Below, piece by piece: positions 49,169 to 61,600 of a stretch of DNA of 64,000 nt (positions are counted from its first letter, which is position 1; every line of letters starts with the position of its first letter). The notes under the pieces are model-generated. The model saw nothing but the letters and a program-made list of their open reading frames with translations, did no database searches and was not told the origin of the DNA. The stretch is from Rhyacophila brunnea (Eukaryota > Arthropoda > Insecta > Trichoptera > Rhyacophilidae), in assembly GCA_022495005.1 (NCBI GenBank), contig JAGYXB010001104.1, positions 992,001 through 1,056,000 on the forward strand, in the 5' to 3' direction. Position numbers and translations under genes: made by a program.

Positions 49169-49530
49169 TGGCATCTTCCATATTCATGTTTGGTAACATA
49201 ATAGTTTTCCAGGATACTGGATCCTCTTTGAGTTCGGTATAATCGCAATTTTTAAATAAATATGTCCCACGAACACCCGCTTGTAACGTTTTCTTTTTGG
49301 TTATACTAAAACTAATAATAACGGATTTATGATGTGCATCTTCTGGAGTAAGGGGTGTAATACACGAGGTAACCACGCAGTTACTAATGTCGGAAATTAC
49401 AAGACCAAGAATACGATTATTAATATTAAATTTAGAGTTAAATTGATGCATGCTGGAGTGGAGGAAGAACAAACATTCAATCGCTTGGTCTAAATGCGGC
49501 TTTATATATTCTTCTTTCACTTTGTAAGCA

Positions 49531-51800
49531 TTGACGATAGGTATTTATCTGATTGTTTTGAAGATATTTCGAGATTTATGAAATTTTAAGAAAACTTTGT
49601 CCAAGTTCAACACTTTGTCACTGTTAGTATTATCTTTTATAGTACTTGTCAAGAATAATTTTGAGACGCGTCGAACAGGTAATTATTATCCGCGTCAAAT
49701 TGGTGACCATATTGTGGCAGAGTGAGAGGTCACCCGCCAAAGTTGAATATCATTCTCTTTCTAATTGTATAATAGTTATATGAATATGTATTATTGTTTT
49801 AAAGCTATTAAGATTTGTGTGGTATACACGAAATCGTAACATCGACTTTCGCAAAGTTTCGCCCCATATCGGACCCGCAGCTGATGTTTTTCGTAAAAAA
49901 CACAAGATTGGTTTGCTATGATGTGTGGTAGACGTAGTCAAAGGAAAACTATAATAATATCTTGTCAGAATTCAAAGTGTCGTATCGTACATATTATCAA
50001 ATTTTATTGTTGCTAAACGATATTTATTTATTGAGTCAAAAACTAGCAAATTTTATCTTCATTATTTTTATAAACAATATTTTTAGTGCTTCTACATTAC
50101 CTACTGGTGTTACTGGCTTCAATAATACTACATAAATTTTAGAAAACGTTTGTGTGAGACCATCATGGTTTTGGGTGGTTTGAATGGTAACGGCTATGAT
50201 GATTTAAGATAACGCACTTGATCAACCTGTCATTGCCGATGGGTTGAGAATTAATTCCGACACCTGGAGTGCTCTGGCTCACATCAAGAAGTGATGTTTT
50301 TCCAAGTTTTTCCGGCTCTCACATGTCAACTCGCCTTGTCTGCAACGTATCGAATATATCGATGTGACGTCATCGTTATTCACAAAACACACGTTGCCAC
50401 ATGGAGCTCAGCAGATCGGTCGAATGCGACTTTTAGTTTGACAAAAACATCTAGTGTTGCTTTCAACAAATCGCATACTCCTCGGGCTGCGAGTTGACGA
50501 TGCCAGATTTAATACAAACACCTACAAATTGGTCATTCCTATATCGTCTCGCCGATCGTCGCATCCAAATATCTATACGTTTCGTAGGTATCGTTAGGTA
50601 GGTGTGCGCGGCCTTCATATGCAACACCGGATCGACGTTTCTATAAGGTTTGATTTATGGCTGTGTGGCAGAAGAGATGAGTTTATATGTGAGAGCCGGC
50701 TTAATTTCGTGTGTGTCTCCATATTCATTGGTGACAGTTTAAAATGTCATGGTTGCGAAAACATTGTGAATTTCAGGTGGTTGGTATTAGGTGTGAGAGT
50801 GGAAGTCGGAACTGGCATCTACTTCTAAATATATAATACATACGCCTAGAATACCATGTGGAGCGTAGGTACATAAAGAAGCCAATTTATAAAACCATCA
50901 ACCACCCATAAATCTCAATTTATTAGAGTGGTGGTTTTAGACATGTCGAGGCCTAAGAGCGGAATGCAGAAACATTTGTCATAACTAAAATTTCCTTAGC
51001 AGAAAACACTATGCAGAAACATTGTCCTTAGTTAAGATCATGTTGTCTATGGTTCACCTCGTCTTAAAGATTCGTTCGTTTTTTTCTATTGAAATTAATA
51101 CCATATTCAAAAATTCTCTTTCCTATAGTTTAGGTAAATTATTTTATAATTGTTAAACGATGATAAAAATATGACAACTGCACTTTATAAATGCAATAAC
51201 TATAAATACATATTGATATTTAATTATAATACTCTTATGTTTCCGTTATCAGGCATTATACGAGATTCCACGGGCACCGCAAAATATTTTTTTAACATGG
51301 TAACACTCGCATCAAGTGTCATTTTATCTGGAATTTTGTATTTCTGCGGGCTGGCGTATAAAAAGTAATATAATATTTTGCAAGTACATGCCAAACAAAT
51401 TAACACTATCAATATCCATTTTGAGATAAATTTTTAAATGAATTTGAGTGTATGGACTGTTTTATAAACACGCGAATTTATTTTGACAGCATCTGTCAGT
51501 GGTAAATGGTAATACGGAAGGGGGCGTGTTCATTACAAAAGTAGTCTATGGTTATGGATTCCTTAACTCTATACTCAGTATAGTCTATAGTTAAGTCATG
51601 CTTTTCGGCAACTTATCCTTAAGATCGAAATCTTGGATTCTGCATGGGGCTCTAAGTGTCCAAAGTAGCGATAGGTTTGGAGGCACCTTGAAAAAAATTG
51701 TAAAAAATACTCATTTAAAATTTTTTATATTTTCTGGCGGAGCTAGAGCCTCGTCTGTTTTATGGATTAATTATTATACATAATATATGTACGTATATAC
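49531..51800. other. No recognisable gene, upstream of the receptor gene
   Basis: Several frames of 60-75 codons without motif. Somewhat GC-richer at 50280-50830. The promoter and any 5' non-coding exon of the receptor gene should lie here or further left, but no core promoter element is convincing. Confidence 0.4.
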
Positions 51801-51832
51801 TTCATATTTCTTTCAGATTCCACGAAACACAA

Positions 51833-52615
51833 ATGTGCTGGCTAGTGTGGCGATTTCTTCATGTGATTTTTTTCACTGAAACTTTTTTAATAGTTGTTGG
51901 ATATCAAGATACGCAATGTCCAATAGGATTTATGATGGTTACAATATCGGATAAAAGAGATGTATGTGTGAACCAAAAAACCGGACTAGAAACTTTCTTT
52001 GACAAGTACAATGATTGTGCTGGAAACATTGTCCCTTTGAATTTTTATGAAAATTCTGAAGTGTTTGCCCGGATGAATAATTCAATTGAAATTTATTGGA
52101 CTGATTTTACAAGAAATTACAAAAATGGTGCTTTTTTAAATTGGAATATTGGAAGTAAAGATATCGGAAAACCTTTGGATTTGAAAAAATATCCGATTTT
52201 CGGTTCAGAAATGTGCGCAGTCGTTAATATCACTTCTGGTGAGCTATATTCTGTTGGATGTTTCGAAAAATTTTCAAGACTCTGTATTGTTGAGACATAT
52301 TCTAATATGCAACAGCCGGATTTATTTTGCCCGGATAGCTACACCGCCATTGGAGCCCCATTGCCTGCGTGTATGAAAAATAATTTTAGTGAATCAAACT
52401 TGAAATTATTTCAACTAGATTGGTTAAAAATAAGCACAATATGTGACCTAGACGTAAAAAATATTCAAAGACAGGGAGATATTTATTTAAATTATCCAAA
52501 ATTAAAGGGATATAATATTCAGGCTCACGAAAAATACAAATTGGGTGTCCAATGTGAATTAATAGCCACTGGTTCACAGCTTCAGAAAATTGTTAAAGAA
52601 AGTAATATTGCACAG
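51833..52615 (+). CDS. Receptor exon 1: signal peptide and C-type-lectin-like domain
   Basis: A tttctttcag acceptor at 51816 lies just 16 bases before the ATG, implying an upstream non-coding exon. The exon encodes the signal peptide, the six-cysteine lectin-like fold, and a second cysteine-bearing segment (LFCPDSYTAIGAPLPACM). It ends at CAG before gtaaaa, in phase 0. Confidence 0.75.
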
Positions 52616-55600
52616 GTAAAAAAAAAACTTAATTTATAATCTAATTCTAAAACCAAAATTAATCATGTTGCATGTTTGAAGATAGTTTTTTTGTCTCTAT
52701 AAATTTCTCTGTAAGTACATATATTTTTTAAATGAAATAACATTAATAGTCAACCATTTCCAATGGATTATTTTATGAGCTATTATAGATTTATATATAG
52801 ATTTAAAAATATAACATTGTTTTATTGAACATACATAATTTAAAAACACTTATGAAAAATATTAAAATATATAACCATTCAACACCCAGCAGGATTCGCA
52901 CCCATGTGCACTGACCACTATGCTGTACGTGTCTTATCTAATTCCGATAAAGCAAACTAATGGTTTTTACAATACCTAATGGCATTCGGCGTTTATATTT
53001 TAGATCAATTACTTTAATTACTAACCGATGTCACAAATTTTTGTTATAACGTAGGTACTTGTTCTTGCTAACAATTTATTAATTTATTCAGATAATTAAA
53101 TTATTAGCAAATGCAGGTACGTAATAATATTTTTTAGTGATCCTGACATCGGTTAGAAATTAAAGTAATTCAATACTTTGATTTAAAATACAATAATCAA
53201 ATCATTCAAAAACTTACTTCAAATCAATTCAGGAATCTATTCTCTCGTTTAAAATCATTAAGAATAATATAATGTTTTATGAAATATTTTTCAGGTTTCA
53301 AAAGATATGTGGAATTATTTCTGTGGCATACAATTTTCATTATATGAGCATAATATAAAAGCAGAGAAAATTTTGAACTCAAGTCAATTAAATAACCACT
53401 TATATTCAAATAATACTTGCAAATATTTTCCAAAACTTCGCTCTGTCACTATGAAGATATACGTAAAAAAAATACGTAAGTATTTTTTTATAAATCTAAT
53501 ACGAATACTAATCATAAATTATTTCCAACGGTGGGTTTAGAGATTTGAAAGCTTGAGGCATCGACTGATGAACTGAACATGATAAAAAAAATAATAACCA
53601 TAAATTCAAATTACTAATATACTACATAGTAAAAACATCAATGTATCTCTTTCCTAGAATCACATTCTGTAAGTAAAGACAGTCTTTATTGAAGATGATA
53701 GTGATGACGTATAATAATATTATTGTTTTTTTATATTATATAATATGTATAATACGCACCTTTTTAAGGTTTTGTTGTTGACTGGTTTGAAGCTCCCTTT
53801 TCAATCTTCTGATAAATCGATTGCGCTATCTACGTCAAAGAAAAGTCGCTGGATATTTCCCATGGAAAAAAATATTCTAATTATTATGTTTGCAGTTACT
53901 AAGACGCAGATCGGTTCTCATCGGACACATGCTATTAAGGAAGGTTAATAACTCAGAGATTTATTATTATTCAGTGTGTTATTATTTCACTCTTAGTATT
54001 TATTAAATTTGTGAAAGCCATCTTCAACTACTGCTTCGTTGAATGCTTAGCAATACTAAGAATTGACCTAACTAGAAATGTTGGTGCTTAATAAAAAGGA
54101 ATGCAGTACATACTGGAGTACTAGCAAAGTAATAGGAAATTGTTCGACGATCGAATAAATCATGGTTAAAGTCGATATGTATAAGTAATCTGACTCTGAT
54201 TTCGATGGAGAATTGATCATATATTGACTCTATCATCTTAAATTCGTTTAAAACGGAAAATACGGAAATACGGAAATAAAAAATGATAAATATATACAAC
54301 GAACAAATTGCCTAAAATCTCGAACTTTGCTGGTACGTCACGTGTCATGTGAAGATAAACGCATGTAAAAGTGCTGATATAATTTTCACACCTCTGCAGA
54401 TTGGGGCGCTTACATAGTATGCATGACATTAACATCCTTTGGACAAATAAGATCAAATATCTTGATCTTACCGTAGACACCTCACTCACATTTGCTTCAC
54501 ACATTAGAATAAAAAAAAACGCAACCCGAGGTAGCCAGATTCATGATGGGCAGATCGAGTAAATTTGTAAATTCGTAGCAAATTTCCACCCGCCCCTTAC
54601 TATGAAATAGGAAATAAAATATGCCTAATTTGGCCTAACTCCAATACTTCTCACGAAAACTACAGACTATATAAAACATGACAGACTAGAAATAGACTGA
54701 ATCTATCTACGACCACGTCTGAAAGGTGGCTTAGTTCATAGAACTTATAATTTTCCATTAGGTACTGGTCATGTAAACGCGACTATTTATATTACATTGA
54801 GTAAACTATAGCAATCCAGGCTACGTCTATAGGCGTATGTAGTTATAAGTTTATATAAGTTTGTTTCGTGACCAATCATCGCCAAAGTGCGGTATCAGTG
54901 TTCGACCTACCCTCGAGGCTAAAATAAATAATAAAAGATTTTGGCCAGTCTCCCGCTCGATGCAAGTGCGAGAGGGAGGACCCAAACACACACCGGTATA
55001 AAAAATATAATACCAAAATATAGTCAACAAAATATACACAAGTATAAAAGATCAAATACTTCTCGAGGGTATTGTATCGTTCTGCTGGTGATAATCAGAT
55101 ACCTTCATCTGACTGCGCATCTTGTACAGGGCAGTTCGAGTCTGGACTGCCCTAGTCTTCTTCCTGAGGAAAATGTTTTGATAAATATAATGAATACGTT
55201 TTATTTATATTTTATATATTATTATGTTTTTATCTTTTAATAAATGTCACTAACTTTATCACCAAACACCCTTAATATAATGGAGATGGTGCGTAATTCT
55301 AGGCTCACGATAATTGCTATTTTGCGTAGCTGACGCACTATCCCGCTGTTGGGCATCTTCACAATTTTATAGTTAAATACGCTGTATTGTACGTAATTTT
55401 GGAAATATACGCCATTGTCTGTCATTACCTGGACTTATTGTACTCGAAACCGCCCGATTTTGCCTATTTTAACACAATTTAAAAGTATAGTGACGCATTC
55501 GGATAGTTTGGCTGATGCATCTTGGAAATATCTCATTTTCTTTCCAACTCAACCCTGATATGTCAAAGAGAATGATGTCTCACAGTGTCAGAGGAATAAC

Positions 55601-58600
55601 CACTGCCGCTCACAATGGATCCATCACCGACCTTTGGCTTGCCGGTATATGACCCGGGGAAAAAATGCACGACTGCTGAAGTCACCCATGATGCTGGTAG
55701 CTTAGTCAACCATGTCCACCAACGGAAGTGCCGGGATTCCGAAGCCGAAACCTCTTGATGCCTGTTTCATGTACAGCTACATCATGATTCAATCTTGGTC
55801 ACAGGTGGAACATCGGGAAGAATCCTGTACTGCATCAAGGAGTGATAATATTACGAGGCGCAAAGGTGCAAAGCTCTTGATACTCCAAGACACGCTAGTT
55901 TTTGTGTTTTGAAAAAAAATGGTTAGCATCAGCTTTTTTGTGCTGGTATGTGTCAAAATGTGCGACGAATGAGTGAACGAATACGGTTGACATGTCACTG
56001 AAATATTCGTCGACACGTCGTGCCATCCGAAATCTGATGTCGGTGCTCTTGGGACTTGCCCGGGCGTGATGTCCCGCACTTTTTTTGAGTACCTGAAGGT
56101 GGGCCTGTAGAGGAGACTATGGAATAGCTCACACACCGATGGCGACTAGCTTTAAACTTGTATTCCGTGTCGAAGTTACAAATCTTATTACGAGTTAAAT
56201 AATTAGTAAGTACCCTTATTTTGTCGATTACAGAAATTTTAATTGGATATTTAGGTATTTATTACGTTGATTGGTATCAGTATTCACTGTTCAGTTGTAT
56301 CACCTGTGTATGGGAGGTCTAGACTCTAGCTAGAGGACGCCATACATCGATTCCCACTACATCGTAACAAGGGACCTATCCCTTGTTATGATGTAGTGGG
56401 AATCGGCCTACCCAGTGGCGGCTCAACGACTTTCTAGGTGGTGGGGTTAAGCCATTAATTATCAAATATACATACTTACATACTTTCTCATATTATGCAT
56501 TATGCACCAAGCCACTTATGATAATATTATTTTGATGACGAGACGAGGCGAGTTTAGATGTGAGATCCGGCTTAAGGCAGAGCCGCCCCTGGATAGGCCT
56601 CACAACTACAGTTTGTTGGTAGCTTAATCGTTATGAAATTCCGCCTTCTTTAGCAATGTAGTATAGCTACGTGCTAGTATTTATGACAGTTCTTTAGTTG
56701 TCTTCTCGTCTTCAGCTTTTGACTTGGCTTTCCACTCCGATATATCAGTACTTACAGAGGTTAGTTTTGATTTTTTTTGAACATCGGATCCAGTACGATT
56801 AATTAATGGCCATATGATCAAAATATAAATATTACAAAAAATTTAAAAAAAAATGGAACATACGACAGCACAAGATTATAAATGTGTTCCGGTTCTGGTT
56901 CAACGTTCTCAGGATTTAATATCAAGCTTCTCAAATTTCCGGTATTCCGCATCTCAAATAAATTCTATGGTTCGGTGACAATTCCGATTCTGGTGCTTCG
57001 GTATGCAAAATGTACCTATACCCTGTCGCAGTCGACGATTATTGTGTTTCATGAGGCCGTCTATTGAAGGTTATTTTTTCCTATTATTTGGTAGCACTAT
57101 TAAGATTGATATAGTTTTTGTAAATTATTGTTTTTCTGGAACTATGAAATATGTTAGGATTATAATTTTAATGGTAATGATTTGTTGTTTATTTGTCTCC
57201 ATTGGCATCTATTTTTCCGTACAAATGTCTTTTCTTTATTATGTTACTATTTTATTACTTACTCCATCAAGCATGTATTTTCTACGATATGTTTTAAAAT
57301 ATTTTTAATCCGTATTAAATTTTATGTTTTATTCTTTACATTATTGGTTTATACAACAATGTTATTAATTCATCATAGTATCCCTATATTAATTGCAGTT
57401 GAAAACAGTGAAATGCTGACAATAGAAGTGGATGGATATTATGATGTTGCAGCATCTGATATAATGTGTTTCACCGATTCAGTAACATTCTACCCAACAG
57501 TAGTGCAAATCTATCCAACTGATGAAACAAACCAATTTGAAATAGACGGGAAATACAATGGTTATTACTGGTGCTATATTAACAATACCCTGGACTATGT
57601 GATACCAGTTAAATCAAATAGAACTTTGTACACGCCGAAGCCTTTTTATTATGATGTCAAAAGTTTTCTTTTACAATATCAAGATGACAAAATTGTCAAT
57701 GAAACCAAACTGAGAGAGTTAGGTATAAAAATTAAAAGAAAATACAACAACAATACAATTCTCGTACACGCTATAATATGGAAATCTTCAATAAAGCCAG
57801 CGTTTGATGGTTACACCAAAATATTATGGGAGGCAAATGTATCACACTGTGATGGCTTTGAAGACATCCCTAAAACGTCAATAGGTAAGATTTTTTTCAT
57901 TCAAGGTAAATACTTACTCTGCTTACTGTTGTTTGATAACAAGAAATCATCGATTGTCGCTGTAGTCGCATGTAAAAGTCTTCTCAGTGTCACAGTGACG
58001 TACCTGTCATGGCAGCAACGCGGGATTGAGGCGTGTTTAAATAATCTATCAGCTCTCTTTTTCTTATTCACAATAAGCCAAAATTTTATTATTAATAATT
58101 ATAGCATCATCCCTGATCGTTTTTAACATATTTTTTTATTATAAACAACTTCAAATTACGAAAATTCACAGATCCGTACACCATGGGAGCGTAAATTGAA
58201 ATGATAAATTTGAGGGCATGTGTGATTAGTTGCACTGGAGGGGATTGTTAGTTCTTGAATAAGTTATTTTTTGACAGTAGTGGCAGAATACGAAACTTGT
58301 AATTTAATGCAAATAATTGATAATTTACATTTCAAATTATTATATCAAAAATAATGTTTATAACAATACTTTAATACTTATCAGACGAATCAAAAACCAT
58401 AATAAAAATTAAAATTTTCCGCCATCTTGGTATCGAATGAGATTCTTATTGCAAAATAACCATATATGCACTATAAAAGTATCCCTTCACTAAAAGTCAG
58501 TTGAATCAAACGGTATGTATAATTATAGAAAAATTAAATTTGGCCGCCAGTTTGAAAAGGGGGACATGCTCGGCGTAGGTCAAAATGGAGCTTTTATTGC

Positions 58601-61600
58601 ATTTTCAAACCATGATCCTGGACATTCCTTAAACGTTGTAGATAATCTATTTATATAATTTTGAAGCCTTATTATCCTTTATATTTATTATAACATTTGA
58701 TGACTGCATAAACTATTTTTATTACATAAAATAGTATTCTTTTAAACCTCTCGCTCTAATATTTTAGTTAAGATTTTTTACATTTATTAATTTTTAAACG
58801 CATTTATAAAACCATTAGTATAATTTATGATGAGATAATTTTTGTAAAATATTTACGATAAAAAATTATATTGATAATCTCTGTGATCCCAAATTTGACA
58901 AGAATTAGGCATTTTATTATTCAAAAAATCGGCAAGATTAACACATTTGAAGATGATTCTAAAGATACTTATTATAAGCTATGTCTTTGAACATTCAAGT
59001 GTGATAAACATCTTACGAATAATGATTGCTTTGTAATAATTATTGACCCAAGAATAAGGTAGTGGTTTTTTAAAATACGCCATTTTTTTTGTCATTCCCC
59101 AGTGGTTAAGCTACAACATACGGCCGTAGCCATATATTGACAGACTATAATTAAAGTAGGGAGTAAAATTATGTTAACGCGCATATTTAAACATGTACCT
59201 AAGTTTTTTTTTAAACGGTACATGTTCAAACACGCGCGTCAATATCATTTTACTTAATAACATAATAAACGTAAATATTTTTTTCTAAAATTATCTCGTC
59301 ATAAATTATACTAATGGTTTTATAAATGCGATTAAAAATTAATAAATGTAAAAAATCTTAACACCACTGCACATTCATGTACTGAAATATGACTATATTT
59401 TAAAACATTAGAGCGAGAGGTTTAAAAGAATACTATGTTATGTAATAAAAACACTTTATGCAGTCATCAAATGTTTAAAATAAATATAAAAGATAATAAG
59501 GCTTCAAAATTATATAAATAGATTATCTACAACATTTAAGGAATGTCCAGGATCATGATTTGAAAATACAATAAAAATTCAATTTTGACCTACGCTGAGC
59601 ATGTGGGTCGTTAAAGGTAAATTTTAAAGCAGCTATATGACAAAGTTCAAGTTTTTCTACGAAAGTGGACACTTTGTCAGATATTCCGAGTTATGCTGTC
59701 AGATTATAAAGGATCACGTTTTGAGGATGATACGTTATATATAAAATATTGAAAACAGTCGTGTAGATTTTTCAATAGCATATTATTATGTAACTGTGAA
59801 GGTGAAGGTGAAGGTATCGGCGAACTTATGTATTAGTTCAACTCTTAGTAGGTACCTCAATTATTGTAAACTTGGATTTTTTTTGTTAATATTTCTTATT
59901 TCGAATTGCTGACTTAACTTATATAACTAATATCTACTAATCAACTCTCAATCAATCTAATCAACTAATAAGGTAACTTATATCATATCCTTTCAATACG
60001 ATTTTGATTTCCAATACCTAGGTACATGGCCGCCACATCCTGAAGCGGCCCCCTAGGCTAGGATCTTTGGCGGGCCTCCCTACCTATCGCTAGGGATAAA
60101 GGCAGTCTGATGCTCTATAGTAGCGTTTTTCAAATGTTGTACGCGGTAAAATTAATATAAAAATTGCATCGTTCAACCACATAATTTTAAATAATAACAT
60201 TATTGAAGGAAAATAGCGCGCAGGCGACTTTTTTTTTAAAACTATTAGAGCAAATTTGTGATGTGTGTTTATCTCACTTATTTGGTCGACTTGCCACGCC
60301 GGGCCCCTCCTGAGCCCGGGCCCCAGGCTAGAGCCCTGTCAGCCCCCCCCTCGTGGGGGCCATGCCTAGGTAATATGGTAATAAATGGATACGATATTTT
60401 GTTAAAATGTTTTTATTTTCGATATTTACAGGTGGTTGGGTTTTAGATAAAACAGAATTGACAAACTATACCTGTGGGGGTGACTTTAATTTTGGAACGT
60501 TTTGGAAAAAAACTGAAATAAGAAAAAAATCTGCCGTATGTATTGAACATAATAATATGTACCTACCTAATAATAGTGAACGATTTTATTTTATATTGTA
60601 AACAGGCTTCCAAACATCGTCGGGATATGGGTACTGAGGTGATTGAGAGTCTTGTAGGGTCCAGAAGTGATTAGGCGTAATTAAATATATTGTGTCTTAT
60701 AGGCCTGGCCCGGTCTTTAGACGATTGGACCGATTGGGTAATTGGGCCTCGAGCTCTGGGAGAGTCTTGCGCCTTAACTCATTTAGTGCTGACAACGCGA
60801 CTGGCGCGTTTGCAGTACCTGGCCATTGGACATAATTAACATGATATTTAAATGTGATAATTAAATATTAATTAACAGGTGTTGTGATTCCATGTCTTCC
60901 AAAAAAAATAAACGAATACTTACAAGATAAAAAGAACTTTTTATATACAACGTTTTTAAATTTTCTGTTGAATTATTATGCTCGATATGTTCAAACTTGT
61001 ACTTGATATGAAGTAAATAAAAAACAAACAAATATAGAATACTGAAATGTCATTTTAGTTTTTCAGTTTGATTTCCATAGTAACGCACATATATATTAAT
61101 AATTTAGTTGCTATGACCACCCCCTTAGCAACCAATAAAAGTCTTTTACTTTTTACGGATTTTTCTGAAATAACTTTTCATACAAAACAGAATTAACTGA
61201 AAATGAATTCAATTCTTCTTAAACATGGCTAAAAGTTTTAAGTGAATGCATTGGCATCGTGTTCTGATATATTCTAAAAGTTTGAAATATCTACCTAGCC
61301 GGGAAGTTAGTTAAAAATCGATTGCAAGATTTGTACTGGACAAACAACCACCGGATAAACAAGACTACGAGCTAATAAAAACGTTGTAAAAATAAATAAA
61401 ACGAATGAAGTTGGTTTTTAATAAAGTTATTTAGGAAATAAATTAATACTGAAAAAACTTTCTTAAAACACGAACACAATTATCTCATCAAACATCAGAT
61501 GCAATACAAAAACATCCACCAGCATTATGCTGTTTTTCAATTTTTGTGTTACTGAAAAGGCTAGGAGTTTAAATTTTGAATAATTTTGACTAATTTGCCG

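Larger units (their letters stand above)
45166..49520 (-). mobile_element. Jockey-type LINE, interrupted by two insertions
   Basis: Read on the minus strand: end of the endonuclease domain (49520-49169, with NINNRILGLVISDISN and TPEDAHHKSVI), a 1.7-kb foreign element, then the linker (PPWFSKPL near 47400), polymerase fingers (PLITPIFNSGDKSV, NYRPISKLPIFGKLLEK), motif A (IYTDFSKAFDKL near 46570), a gap of about 700 bp (45770-46450), and the C-terminal part (SSKIRDLGVIMDNKMNF, RHSISDQYFLFKIINGF). The motif C (ADD) region is missing at the gap. Stops and frameshifts make it inactive. The 5' part before the endonuclease end is absent. Confidence 0.8.
53476..57398. other. Receptor intron 2
   Basis: About 3.9 kb, mostly unassigned. 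It holds a 27-bp-stem hairpin (56348-56405) and a small hAT MITE (56413-56591). Open frames here (for example 55712-56136) lack motifs. Confidence 0.5.

Noticed and set aside
55712..56136. Overlapping frames on both strands in receptor intron 2
   Set aside because: Overlapping on opposite strands without motif. Phase continuity of the receptor does not need them.
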